Assembly: GCA_029204225.1 (NCBI GenBank)
Contig: CM055109.1
Span: 47,866,612-47,930,611, forward strand
Length of the DNA: 64,000 nucleotides
Source of the DNA: Diphasiastrum complanatum
Lineage: Eukaryota; Streptophyta; Lycopodiopsida; Lycopodiales; Lycopodiaceae
Direction: 5' to 3'
Under the pieces are notes generated by a model. It saw only the letters and a program-made list of their open reading frames with translations. It had not been told where the DNA came from and searched no databases. The position numbers were made by a program, and so were the translations under genes. Positions 50,601 to 62,960 of this stretch are shown one piece after another. The first letter of the stretch is position 1. The number at the start of each line of letters is the position of its first letter.

Positions 50601-53547
50601 AGTTCGCTTGATTCATGTAGTACTAATCCATTTAAGAGACAACTTTGCAGGAGACTTGCAAATAGAATTTGTAGTTGTTTGCTGACTACAGCAATAAATT
50701 TTCTTCATTGTGGACAGCAAGCGCTAATAAGGAAATTCTTCAACTTTATAGGGTAGTAATTCACCCTATTTGCATGCAGCACTTCTGCTCTTTCTAGATC
50801 TGCAAGGAGCGTGGAGAATCAACAAGAGGAGAGAAGTGGATCCTGGCAAGTTGTTGTCTGTATGTTTGCACGCAGGTGTGAAGAATTCTCGCTAACCTAC
50901 GAATGCTCTTCTTGGAGAAGATTAGATCAATGGATCTAAAGGCTTTTGCTGGTCGTTGCTCAAGTATTTGCTGGTCGTTGCTCAAGTATTGTTGGCTGCT
51001 GCCCTATATATTTGCTTTTTCAATCCTATCGTAGGATTTTTGGAGATTTGCACATGCAATAGGCAAAAAGAAATCTAGGAGGTAGGTCGTTGATCTACAA
51101 AATGAGTGGACAGAATTTTGCTGCTGTTCCGCTGAAGGTTTTGCACATACAATAGGCAAAAAGTGACCTAGAAGGAGAAGTTTGTGGTTGGTTTCTACAA
51201 GAAGAAAATACAGAAATTGATGCTAGTTTTCATCATTTAGTTGTGCAAAGTAGATTTAACCAATAGAAGTGGTGCACTTGACCTACATAAGCACCATATT
51301 TCTAAGGAAGCCAAGGTCTCTCACATAGAGCCTTCATGTACTATTCTAGGAAACATGCTCTAAATCTACTTTAGCATGTACTCAAATTAATTTGTAGCTA
51401 GACTCGACTTAATTTGTCGTTAAACTAGACTTAACTCACAATAGAATAGTATGTTCTTCTAAAAATAGACTAAACAATACAATATGGCATTAGGTTGTGA
51501 TAAATCATTATTTCTAACATAACCTCCAGTTACAGCCTAATCTCGTTGTGTTCCCCTTCACCCAAGATCAACATTTAGTCAAGCATGTAACAGCAGGAAA
51601 TTGATATGAAAAATGTCTAGTTTTCACCACCTTTTGAGTCAATAAAACACAAATTTGGAGTGTGTATCATCATTCATGAAAAGGGATTATCGATTCGAGT
51701 TGCAAGTAATATGACATTAATATGAAGAAAATATATAACCATTGATATCAATCAATTCACAACATGATTTTTGTGGGTTGTAGAACCAAGTGTAGACCTA
51801 AATTGGCACATATCATCTTCAATGCCAAAGGCGACATCTTTCTCTTATGTATGGAACGGCCACCCCTTGGAGAACACAAGAACATAAAGAAGATTCACAT
51901 CCTAACATCCTTGTAACTTCACATCTGGTTCATTTACAACCCCTTAGCATCATATTGTCCACTAACTGACCTATCAAATTCTCAATGGTTAGAAGCATGC
52001 CCTTGTGACATTGTAATGACTGAGAACTCCTATTCCAACATCTATTGACGCAAGATGGCAAAAAATAATTTGGTAGCCTCCATTGTAGTGGTGGCCCAGA
52101 GACAAATGTGGATGTATAAAACTCTTATAGATTTTGCACATCATCTTTGAATAACCTGGACAATATCATTAAGAAATGCCTAAAAAGATCGAGCGCTAGA
52201 TTTTCTACTCTGTTCTGTTTTTAAACTAGACTTTCCACTCTTACAAAATGCTTCGATAAACAATAAGATTCAAACTGAATCGATTCATCAAAGAATATCA
52301 AAGTACTCACACGAACAAATTTACCAAAAAATTAGACGAATAAAAGCCTTAAGGATTTTATTCTCCACAAATATCTATCAAACAATACTCTCCCAGTATA
52401 AGGGGCTAGGACCTAAGCTTCTTAGCAAAATTCTATATATTGTTGATGTTAAGCCTGGGTTAGTAACTGAACATGGCAAAATTTGAATCATGATTCGTGG
52501 AAACATTTTTTTTTAGCTTCTAGGAGTATTCGCTTTAGATGTTCAAACATGCTAATGTACACTTAGACTTGCATGAAAAAAATTATTACATTTGAGTCGT
52601 GTCTGTGACAAATAGTCGTTAGCACAATTTGCTATCTGAATCTCATTGATGGATTTCTTTTGAATCACATGACGTAAGAATTCCAACTCCTCTACAAAGA
52701 ATTCACATTCTTCTTTTTTCATGTACAACCAATTGTCTCTAATAATTTAGTGCACTTATTGCCTCACACCCAAGCCACTTGGCAATGCTAAATTATCAAC
52801 CGTATTCATGCCTTATGGTTAATCATTATTGAGTATGATTTGTTCGATTAAATCAACAGACTCAACTTCAATTGAGTGAAAAAAATTTGGTTCAACGCGA
52901 ATAGATCTATATTAGGCTAGATCGAGGGAACCATTGCCATACACTACGATGTCAAACTATTCCTTCATAAAAAATTGCTCCAACCTTTAAGAGTCTGGAA
53001 TGATATTCCAAGATTTGATTCAATACTCAAAAGTTTAAGAGATCATAAAATATCTCTGAACTGCACCCACAAAGTATTAGACCATCAACTCCATCGTTTG
53101 TAACATTGGCTATATGCTATGGCATCCATACTCATACCATCAAGTCCAAAGTAGGTACAAGTCACAAAGCATAAAGAAACGTTCTCATGATTTTTCATGC
53201 ATTTATACAAAGACCCACATGCAAAGTTTTTTGGCTTCTCACACCAATGATCCTCACAAGATAAGTTGATACAGCCAACGCAAATACTAGCCTAAGGATC
53301 TCATCTCAATGCTAGCAACCGCCTCTAGATTGAGAATTGGCTCTCCTAGAAAAAAAAAAAAAAAGGTTTTCTTTCCATTCCAAACCGAAGTCCAACATTT
53401 TGGATCAAAAACAGTGCAGGTTCGATCTATTCCTCTACTGCTGGAAGCTTGCTTTACTACGATTTTGATGAAACGTTAGGGTGCTTGCATAACTGGTGGA
53501 CAAAGAACTGGAGTGTGGCCGAATCAATAGTATCAGCAGTATCATAC
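50601..53547. other. Non-coding interval, probable intron or TE debris
   Basis: No exon-like sequence was recognised on either strand. A possible LTR edge lies at 51519, where the minus strand begins TGTTAGAAATAATG; it would belong to the Copia remnant on its left. A 22-bp tandem duplication (TTGCTGGTCGTTGCTCAAGT) sits near 50947-50991. If the UBZ exon splices to 48269, all of this is intron. Confidence 0.4.
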
Positions 53548-53925
53548 CTTTTTTGGCTCAACAGAAGATTTGTCATTCAGCTCAACCTTCTGCACAGAAA
53601 TAGATAGACATCTCTTAGCTCCTTCGGTTTTAATGTTAGTGCCTTTTCCATCAGTAGCAACTGAGGCTTTGGGTTTTTGTACACAGGTGGAGGCAAGAGG
53701 GGAGTGGGATGATGAAGTGTTGGGGAGGCAAGCGTTCAAGTGAGAATTAATTAAATGCAAAGGCACACTCAATGAACAACAAGGGCAGTGAGCGAAGCGA
53801 GAGAGCGATTCCTGCTGCTGCTGCTGCTGCTGCCTTGGTTTCTTAATTGTTTCTTCCTGCTGCTGATGATCAAGGTGCAATGATTTCTTATTTGTTTGCT
53901 GCTGCTTTGGCCTCTTTTCTGTCAT
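53548..53925 (-). CDS. First exon encoding a UBZ4-type (RAD18-like) zinc finger, polyQ N-terminus
   Basis: ATG at 53925 opens a 126-codon exon ending at a GT donor at 53547 in phase 0. Residues 8-38 are glutamine-rich, with a seven-Gln run encoded by CAG repeats. Residues 47-66 fit C-x2-C-x11-H-x3-C exactly, in the context FAHCPCCSLSVPLHLINSHL, which matches the UBZ4 consensus of RAD18, WRNIP1 and FAN1-type proteins. The Asp that usually follows the His-Leu is Asn here; that Asp contributes to ubiquitin contact in known UBZ4 fingers, so binding may be altered. The rest is low-complexity. The next same-strand coding sequence not from a transposon is the histidine phosphatase exon at 48269, also phase 0. 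Confidence 0.7.
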
Positions 53926-54060
53926 CCTCCTCTCCTTCCTTCTTATGAAGACACAAATTCATGGTAGAAGGAATTCGGCTGCCATGCTCCTCTCCTTCCT
54001 TCCTACGAATACACAAGTTCGCTTCCAAAATTTTCCTTTGTAGAGATGAGAGAGAGTATA
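53926..54060 (-). promoter_or_regulatory. 5' leader of the UBZ exon with duplicated start context and a short uORF
   Basis: On the minus strand, two copies of TTGTGTWTTCRTARGAAGG...GGAGAGGAGSATG lie about 58 bp apart. The upstream copy's ATG (about 53983) opens an 8-codon frame ending in TGA; the downstream copy's ATG is the UBZ start at 53925. The uORF may lower translation of the main frame. Confidence 0.45.
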
Positions 54061-55235
54061 ACTTTCATTTATTGATTTAATGGTGGAAACTCCCTTTGCC
54101 TTGCTGCTACTCCTCCCTTTTAAACTTGCCTATTATATGTGCTAACGAAGGATCCAAATTTGATTGGCCAGTTTTAATCCATGTCATCCCATCCATCCAT
54201 TTTTCTTAAATTGTTCCTCTCAACTCAACATGCCATTAATGTCCCCAAATCCAACAAAAATGCGCCTCTCATGCCACCTCGTCTCAACGTTGGTGGGGAA
54301 GGAGAAATACTCATTTTTCCTTCTTGGACCATTAGGAGAACTTCATTTAAAATTTGGGACTCAAATGTTGTCTAAAAACCACCCTTGGCATTGACCCTTA
54401 TGCCAAAACTTGCAAAGGGAGAGAGATTAAAACCTTGTATGTGGAGAGCCAATCATGCATGCAATAAATCTATTCCAAAATTTGACACGACCATCAATGG
54501 CTCGATGAGTCGTATCACTTGGAGATGTAGTTTAGCCATAAGGTGTCACATCAACTTTTAGCTTTGTCGGGATAGGCATAAGTTGATGTGATGATTTGCT
54601 AAAAGACGAGATACTCTTAGGTGAGTTTAAGCATTCAAATGAGTTATATTTCTATTTTTTTATTCTTCTCAAATGCAATTTTTACTTTTTATTTTATTTT
54701 TCAACAATTGGAATGTCATGCGTACAATAAAGCAACTCATAATATATCAATGACCATCTTAATACAAAAGTCAAATCTTTTGGAAACTTAGATAAACAAA
54801 ACATAGAATTTAGAAAGAAAACAACTCACAAAGGGAGGACTTGAGACCTTGGCCTAGAATTAAAACTCTTAATACCTCTATGCCTAGAATGTAATGCAAA
54901 CTTGCATCGTGAATTCTTTCTTCTATGTAATCTTGACACTATTGAGCTCATTTATGCAACTACCACATACATGTATGGCACTTCACACATACTGAGAATG
55001 GTGATGTCATCTTGTAAAAGAATTGGCATACAAAAAAAGTTCATATGCACTATTAACAAATCCATGTAAGATCCACAAGTCCTTTAGCAATCACCTTGAA
55101 ACCTTATTTCATGATTAGGCATTTCTTCTTGTTGAATTATACTTTCACCTTATAATCTATCATTGTACTAATTAATGAAGACTTTTCTGTAGGTCAGGAA
55201 CATACATGATGTTTTCAATAACCTTCACTTGCCCA
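54061..55235. other. Intergenic region, nothing recognised
   Basis: AT-rich sequence with short frames only; the part nearest 54061 should contain the promoter of the UBZ-exon gene. No TE protein was seen. Confidence 0.4.
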
Positions 55236-55679
55236 TCAAGAAATTGGATAGACACTAGGCACTATTCCAACTCCATGGATGTGGCACTCATCGCCATTCA
55301 CCTGAGCAACTCTATCTTCATCATTGATTAGATCCAATTTCTTGAAGCAAGATTTGTTGCTTGTCATGTGTTTCGTCGCTCTTGAATACACAAACCAATG
55401 CTTGTTATCAATAGAATGTTGTGATGGCAATGTTGTAGCAAATGTCGTACTCTGATTTTCATTGTTGTTATAAAGATCTTCTTCAACAAGGTTAGTCAAT
55501 TGCTTCACTTTGCCTTTCTTGATATTAGTCTTCTTCTTGCGACAATCTCTAGCCCAATGGCTAGGCTTCTGGCTATAAAAGCACTTGTCTTTCTTTTTCT
55601 TGTCTAATGAGGATCCTTGATCATCATCATTTACATCGGATTTCTTTGGAAACTTTTTGTGTTTCTCTATGGCTAGCAT
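55236..55679 (-). pseudogene. Copia Gag zinc knuckle and protease fragment
   Basis: The frame reads a lysine-rich lead, then CFYSQKPSHWARDC (a CCHC knuckle with the second Cys changed to Ser), then WFVYSRATKHMTSNKSCF. The latter is the Copia protease start, where the catalytic Asp of DSGATxHM is replaced (YSRATKHM). No further pol follows on this strand. Confidence 0.82.
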
Positions 55680-56571
55680 TGCTTAATCTTCTACTGGGGG
55701 TTGACAAGATTTTCTTGATGCAAAGACCCTTGCAAACATTTGGTCCTCTTCATGACTGGTATAACAAGTTCACAACATATGTACATCATGTTGTGTTTAT
55801 GTGATGCCACTCTATACATCTACTAGTTATCGAGGATGTTATTCCAACATGTTGTTTTATACATGCACAAATATAGTGCAATGCTTTTTTAATGTGAGAT
55901 TGTTATGGACATTCCTCTGCTATTACATATGAATGCTTTTTTCATGCATATGTCAACCATGTCCCATTTTATTCATCTGTAGGCACATCGGCCCTCTTTA
56001 TCAAATTTCAACTATCACCTTCTAATTAGGGGAGGAGGTGACCTTTGGGAAGGCACAATTTTGTCTTCTTGCATTTTCATTGTGGAACCTTATCTCCTCT
56101 AATTCCTAGAAACTTTTATTTGAAGGCATTTTGTTGGGCACATATAGGGAGCTGAGAAACTCAATATTTAGCTTTGCATATGGTATTGCTGGAGCTTTTC
56201 CCGAGAGAATTCATTACTATGCCTTGTAAGGCTTTAGCCATTGATTATATGTTATGTCATTAGCCATTCTTCGTGGGAGATTGTTGTTTATAGCGTTTAT
56301 GCTTCAATGATATCAAAATATATGATGGTTTTACTTGAAAAATCTAAAAGCAACAAATTGGCATTGGCAAGACAAGATCATGCACAACATTTCAAAAGAG
56401 TAAATTATATAGATAAGAGGACTAGTGATTAGTCGCAAAGACTATGATCATTGTTCATCACTAAATGAAGCTCTAGTTTCCCATTGTTTTCGGACAGTAC
56501 TGCGATTCAGCAATCCTTTTTTGGAACTTAACTACTTCACTGTCAGCTACAAGTTTTCATGGACGCGTTGC
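55680..56571. other. Intergenic region 3' of ent-kaurene oxidase, nothing recognised
   Basis: The right end should include the 3' UTR of the minus-strand P450. No other gene or repeat was identified. Confidence 0.4.
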
Positions 56572-59398
56572 CTATTGTTGAGATCTTGGAGTAGCAATGG
56601 CCTTGAGAGGATGGAGCTTGTGAGTTGTCAAGAAGATAGTATCCTCCTCATGTACCTCAGTAGCCGGCAATATCCACTTAAAGTTCTGAACAAAGCTAGC
56701 AACATACATTGGGATCAGGTACATTGCCTGTGTGATGCCTGCACAAATCCTCTTTCCTGCTCCAAATGGCATCACGCGAAAATCATTCAGACCCAGGTCA
56801 AGTTTCTGATCCCCTAGCAATCTGTCTGGGTCCCATGTATCAGGCTCGGGCCAGGTTTTTTTATCATGGTTTATCCCGTACATGTTGATCAGTATCTGCA
56901 TGCAACAAAGGAAATGTGGATAGTCAGAAATATGATTCTTGTGTATAGTGTAAAAAGACTGCTGTTCACCTTGTGAATGTTTATCTTGGCAAATTTGCTG
57001 GCAGAGATGTGCGGCAAACTTGTATAAGAAACTCCCTGTGAGCCAACATAGAGAAAATAAGCAGCATTCTACTTACATGCCAACCAGCTGGAATATCATA
57101 GCCTCCTATCTGTATATCCTGCTCAACAAACCGAGGTGGCAAAAGCGGCACAGGAGTATATTTTCGTAGTGTCTCCTTGATTACAGCAGTAAGATATGGT
57201 AAGTTTGCAAGATCATCTTCTGTCACTGGCCGATCACCGACAACTTCCCTAATTTCCTGGTAAAGACGTTCCTGCCACACAAATTTCCAACTGATCAATT
57301 TCCTAATTGCACAACAGCAACATCCCAGATTTTTGAACTTTGATGTGCATCTCTCAGGCAAGTCCCATGAAGGTACTCCAGAATGACCTGTTTAGATGGC
57401 TGTGAAGCGAGCTCAAACATAGTCCACTCTGTTGTCACAACAGTTGTGTCAGAACTTTCTATCACTGGCTCCCACACAGACATCAATAACTGAGTGTCAT
57501 TCAGATTCTGATAGTTTGCTAGTAAAGTATCCACATAACTGTAGTCTGCAATCTGCATAAACAGTTCCAAACTCAGATGAATTTATAGTTGCATGTAGCG
57601 ATGACCTGGATTATACAAGAAAAGCTCACAAGGAATTCACAGCTAGGCAGACGGACATGATCTTACAGCTTTTCCTGCCAAATTCTTCCTTTGCTCTTCA
57701 ATCAGTGCTTTTATGACCTTGGATCTGCGAGATTCTATTTGCTTTGCCTCATTTTCTAACGCCCTGTTTGAGAAAAGTCTTTTTAAAGGTGGAAAGAAAT
57801 CTCTCCAGTCTACGAGTATTGCTCCTCGAAGAGGTTCTGAGACTAAGATGTCAAATATTTCCCATTTTGAAAACGAACCCAAACCTGCTACGTGCACTTC
57901 CTCAATATCTCTTCCAAAAGTCTGCACAATTCAACACTGTAAGCACCTTTTTTCAACTTGGAGTTCAGCAATGCTTATTAGCTATGGTGTTATGACTCCA
58001 ATCCTTTCCACCAGTAAAAGTTGCCACTTCAACTTACGAACAGCATATGAAAGAGGTTTTTGAGAAGAAGATTGTTCAAAAAGTTTGGAATCGCAAAATA
58101 AGATTGCAACTCAACCTGCCTCAGGACAAAGGGAAACAGAGCCTCCTTAATGTATTGCCGAACATTGACTTCGCAAGTAGATAGAGGAAAACTTTTCAGT
58201 TCAGAATGCAAGGATTCCAACATCTTCTCAAGTTCACTAGCTCTAATTGCCCGGTTTTCCCTCTGAAGCAGCAAACAAATGATATCATCAACTCGTTCAC
58301 ACAACAATGCCTAACAATGCTTGAGGAACTCTAATACAAACAATGATCCAACAAACTCTGGATGCCCCTACCAGCTTCAAGAACTTTGAACTAGGTATAA
58401 GAAAGAGCTCAAGTGAAGACTATGATAAAATCCAAAAATTTGATTGCTTGTAAAGGCTAAAACAGTTCAATTCTCCCAATGTCTGAGTGATATCCGACTT
58501 CCACAGTTGCTTTGAATGGCTGAAAGCAGGGTAAGTTTTGCTTTACCTGTGGACTGGGACCAAGAAGATTAGCCATCACAATCTTTTTCAGGAACCTATG
58601 CTCTACTCCATAATCTGACATTGCCACCATCGTTTTCTGACATGTTAAAATATTGAGAGATGTTCCCAGTTCTCTCTTGGAGATTGATTCGTATTTGGTC
58701 ACCATAGCCTGGGGATGGAACTTCTTAGAAAGTTTGACAACTAATAATTTTACAACATGCCTTTTGTTTGTTTGTTTTCATATGGTAAAGGTGATCTCAA
58801 GCCTCAATCAAAGTGCTAATTTTGGAAGTTACCTCCTTTGCTAGCTCAGATGAGGTGATGACAACTTGATTCAAAAGACCTGTTCGTATGGTGAAAATAG
58901 GGCCATATTTTTCACTCCAAGAAGTGAATGAACGGTGAGGCTTCCGATCCATCAACTGCAACAAGTTTCCAACAATTGGAAGTCCTGGAACAGCTGCACG
59001 TTACAGGTTCAATCAGTTGAAAACCAAACTGCTTCTAGCTTGCTCATTTCACTGTTTCGAAGTACCAATGATGGAGAAAACAAGGACTAAATGCTACAAG
59101 ATTTAAGGCTCTCAAGGCATTAAATCTCATGGACAAATAGCAAAGATATAGAGTCCTAAGCTTAAAATTGTTCAGAAACAATACGGACAAATTTTGAATC
59201 ATCCATACCTGGTGGAAATTTCTTCTTGTTTTTGCTAGCAAACATACTAAAAAGGGTGAAAACCACCGCTGCAACTGCTATAGCTATAAGTGCTTTTCTG
59301 AGGTCCAGTTCCTCTTTGACATAAAGCAACTGCGGAGGTAATTTTTGAGCGAAATGCTTCCAGTGTGATTGCAAATTGCTGGCCATCTCAGAACCCAT
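56572..59398 (-). CDS. KO: ent-Kaurene oxidase, cytochrome P450 of the CYP701A type
   Basis: It catalyses the three-step oxidation of ent-kaurene to ent-kaurenoic acid in gibberellin-type diterpenoid synthesis, anchored at the plastid envelope or ER. Exons in minus order: 59398-59209, 58993-58833, 58708-58547, 58262-58116, 57921-57667, 57552-57388, 57271-57077 and 56895-56572. Together they are 1599 nt, 532 residues, with no break. Domains: an N-terminal membrane segment at about residues 36-54, a proline-rich hinge (KKFPPAVPGLPIVGNLLQL), helix I with ESSDTT at 337-342, ExxR (KETLRKY; E393, R396), the PERF-like WDPDR, and heme motif FGAGKRICAG with Cys476. AMVTKYESIS and TMVAMSDYG are diagnostic for this family. 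Length is near the usual 510-530. The start ATG at 59398 precedes a second Met three codons on. Confidence 0.95.
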
Positions 59399-62337
59399 AT
59401 TCCCACTTCAAGAGTATTATCAAGCCTGCAAAGATCCTGCAGGCTGTTAAGTTTCCATTTTCATCTTACATCAGCTTTTTGGGGCAAATCATCTGACAGA
59501 GTTGATGCTTTTGTAAGCTTTCAGTACCAAGTATTCTTTATCAATCTGATTGTCTTAGTATGAAACTGAAGAAGAGAATCTAGATTCTTTCTGATCTGCT
59601 GCTCTTCTAACCAACTTCATAATTGGGTTGTCTCATAGATAGGCTTTACCATTAGTAAATAACATGCAACAGCTTGCACCACATTAGAAAAATATAGCAG
59701 CACACTGAGTGAGGATGTAGAGCAAAGCAGACAGGCTGTGAGAGTCCTACTTCATTCATTCATGAATCACCAAAGACTACAAGTGCAACAGTGAAGCTGA
59801 AACTGGATACAGTAGCATGAGCAGCTGGCACAACTTGTGTTGCAACAGATTGAAGGCACTTCCAAGTTTGTGAGTCCAAAATAGGATGAGGATGAGAATA
59901 TTGTAAGGAAAGAAGAAACAAGGTGCAAGACAAATTTCTTTCACGAATTGGTTTTTGAAAAGTGCTATGCTCTACATATTAATATCAAGAAGCATATCTT
60001 TGAATGTTCATGCAAACTATTCTCAGTGACACACAATAGATCTACAATGATATCCATAGTCTAACCAAATGACAAAATAAACTACTCGTTAATAATGCCT
60101 TGAACGAATCTAGAATTAGGTTTGCAGCCTAATCCATGGCCCTAACCTAATTATCAAACGTTTTTTGATCAATTGCTCCCCAATATGAGGTATTGGTGGG
60201 TGCTAATAAGGTAAGTAGTGGTCCAAAACTATACTTGAATCATTGAACATTTCATACAAGGAGTATCCTTTCAGGTCTCGGGTTTATGCTTACCTAATCG
60301 ATTGCTGGTCAGTGTATTTTTTCCAAGTTTTGTTGGTAGAAAGTGAAATTTCAGGGAGAAGAGAAGTTAGGTCATGTTGTGGACACATAATTTCAATTGA
60401 CTTTTCTCATAGCTGTTGGTTTCTGTAGTTAAGGTACTTCAAGACTCATATCCAAGAAACTGGCAAAGACAAATCTCTGGACCAGGAAAGCTAAAAATTT
60501 ACCTGTAACATCTGTAAGATGCCTTCATATGTACTGTTGAAAATTTAACCATTTAAAAGCAGGATAAAAAAGAAAAAAGCTTAAATGTTTATGAGATAAA
60601 TGAAAATTTTTGTATGAACTTTCTTAGTTCATTTTGTGACTACAGGTTTGATGTCGAGACTTGTTGACTGGATAGGACTGTGGTTTGGAATTGAAGTCCT
60701 AACATATGCTGTTTCCCTAATAGATTACGGGTGTACCTTTCCAGGCAATGCATTGCACGCAGTGATTAAGCCTTTACAAACAATTGGCTTGTTCCTAGTA
60801 CCATAGTCGAGGTACAGGGAATCTTGTACCTCTCACAGGGATTTGTTGTGAGATATATCTATGACATAGAATGAAAACATTTACAAGCACATAGAACTGT
60901 ATCCAACAATGACCACCTTTGTCTCAATTCTGAACAACCACAAACAGGATTTGCCTCAGCTCAAATAGAATTTTGCTAGCAGGAACACCAGCCTGCACGA
61001 AACAGGTTACACAAGTTCGCACTTGATTTTCCATAACCCAAATGGAACGAAATATATTCGACAGTCGAGACTAATACATGAAGTCGATTTCATGGACTTA
61101 CATTCTGTTCATAAATTGAATGCAAGACCAAATACTCCTACAACACCTAAACTATCTCTATAATGTGAATGTGGAGTGAACTTTTCTCTTTCAAAACAAA
61201 CAATGATAGCCTAAAATATGACACCCTATTGGGGCATAAGACGTCCAGGATTGTTTTGATACTATCAATCGTTGTGAAAACATCTAGATACAGTAGCAAC
61301 AATGTTCATGAAGTCAACAACCCCTCTAAAATAGATATGCAGCAGTACGGAACGAATCAAAGCCTTTGCAGACTTCTTGTCTCTAGGTAAGACTGGTTAC
61401 AAACTTTGTGTACAATTCTGAGTCCTTTTTCTTAACAACTGGCAACACTAGCTACGGTGTATGGCAAGTTACTATCATGCTGGATATCGAGGCTTTTTTT
61501 TGAGGCGAGCAGCAACCAATGACTTCACGGCAGACCTAGGTGCAAGTTAAGGCTTTCAAACTTGCACTTGGAGAGATGCCATGAGGCAACAGCAACAACA
61601 GAGGCTCTTGCACCTAAGGCATTCAAACTTGCGCTTGGAGAGGTTCCATGACGCAACAGCAACAACAGAGGCTCTTGGTTTCTCCCAGATCCCAACATCC
61701 ACCTCGAGATGAAAACTAGAGGTTCTAGTACTGTTGCACGAACAGAGCAAGGTAGAGGCAAGCCACCCGCCAATGGCAGCGGTTAAGGGAGGTCCAGAGA
61801 AGGCTCAATTTTTCCTATCATCAATGAGCTATTGAACTGGTCATCTTCTACTGTTTTTACACTCATCAGATAGACATGATTGAGCTGCAGCGCTTTATAT
61901 TTTACAAGTCATTTACGAGCTACTGATGAGTTTTCAAAATTTTCGTATGTTGTATTATTATATTTACCCATGTGAATGCAGCTGATACACTTTGCTTCTG
62001 ATGAGTAATGCATTTATTGTATTTGTTTTCAAAATGTTCCAAGAACTAGAATTCTGTGAGAAAAAAAATAGTTGGTCACACAGTCAAGGTTACTACAAGA
62101 TGGACATAACTTCTGGATCACATATATCTCAATGGCTAGCAACACCTTTCTTGATCCAGTCAACAACCAAAGCTCATTACTTACTCAGCTGTGTCAAACT
62201 CTTAAGAATCGAGCAAAACACGGGAATGTAAACAAACAACTTCTTGGCCACCAGATAAACTATGAGCTTCGAAGCTTTCCAAGTCGTCTTGTTGATGAAA
62301 CTACACAATTCTATTCCATAGAAGCATGTACAGTCTG
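59399..62337. other. Region upstream of ent-kaurene oxidase, no gene recognised
   Basis: About 2.9 kb that should contain the KO promoter and 5' UTR at its left end. Short frames on both strands lack family resemblance. The only clear structure is the 67-bp tandem duplication at 61555-61677. Confidence 0.4.
61555..61677. repeat. Tandem duplication, 67-bp unit
   Basis: TTCAAACTTGCRCTTGGAGAG begins copies at 61555 and 61622, both running through CAACAGCAACAACAGAGGCT. The second copy is slightly shorter. A minus-strand frame crossing it (61525-61773) is a repeat artefact. Confidence 0.93.
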
Positions 62338-62433
62338 TTAAAGTTTCAAAACCAATAAATGATGCCTCGCCGTTTCTGAGCCGCAGCACTGCAAAATATT
62401 GGGGTGCCTCAGTTGACTCAGCATGTGGATCTC
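62338..62433 (-). pseudogene. Protein kinase subdomain III-IV fragment (MAPKKK-like)
   Basis: After an acceptor-like TTTCTGTTTTCAG the minus strand reads EIHMLSQLRHPNI, then LQCCGSE, closely resembling the alphaC-beta4 region of plant MAPKKK kinases (EIxLLSxLRHPNIVxYxGSE). It stops after about 31 codons (TAA at 62340-62338), and no other kinase exon was found on either side. It is probably an exon relic or transposed fragment. Confidence 0.6.
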
Positions 62434-62960
62434 CTGAAAACAGAAATAAAACACAGGTAACTAACTATAAACATGATGATAATAGGTGCAACCAACTAAT
62501 TTGGAGCACAATATGAGTTTTCACTTTAAAATGTTTGGTGTGAAGCAATAAACTGGAAGCTATAAGGCTGCTATCGACGATCCAATCACCACCACCAAAA
62601 ACGCGGAAGCAAATAGTGAAAACAGGCAAAGAAATTGCTGCTCAGCCTGCCAGGTAAATCAACAAACCACGAAAAACTAGATAGATGAAGGGAAGAAAAT
62701 GATAGTACATAACAAAACGGAAACATCAAAAAATTGGCTCCCGAGTATCAATCGAAGCTGCTGAAAACGCATGAGCAGCAGATCATATCTGGGATAAGGG
62801 TGGCATCTCATCAGTCTTCTTCGCTGAAAGCTGTCACTCATATATATTTAATGGAGACACAAATCTGGACGCAAAGGATAGAGAGAGCTGCTGAAACATG
62901 AATTATTTCTAGCCTGAGCTGATCGAGATTTCACATTTCACAGTCAGCCACTTGGATTTT
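62434..62960 (-). promoter_or_regulatory. Possible leader and core promoter for the kinase fragment
   Basis: On the minus strand a TATA-like TTAAATATATATGAG lies near 62840-62855, followed by non-coding leader-like sequence to the acceptor at 62434. Transcription is unproven. Confidence 0.3.

Noticed and set aside
60811-60834. Hairpin GAGGTACA...TGTACCTC
   Set aside because: An 8-bp stem is expected by chance in 64 kb and nothing around it suggests a regulatory role.
61525-61773. 82-codon minus-strand frame with repeated LLLLRHGTS and VVAVASW blocks
   Set aside because: It is explained by the 67-bp tandem DNA duplication, and RHG here is not in a phosphatase context.
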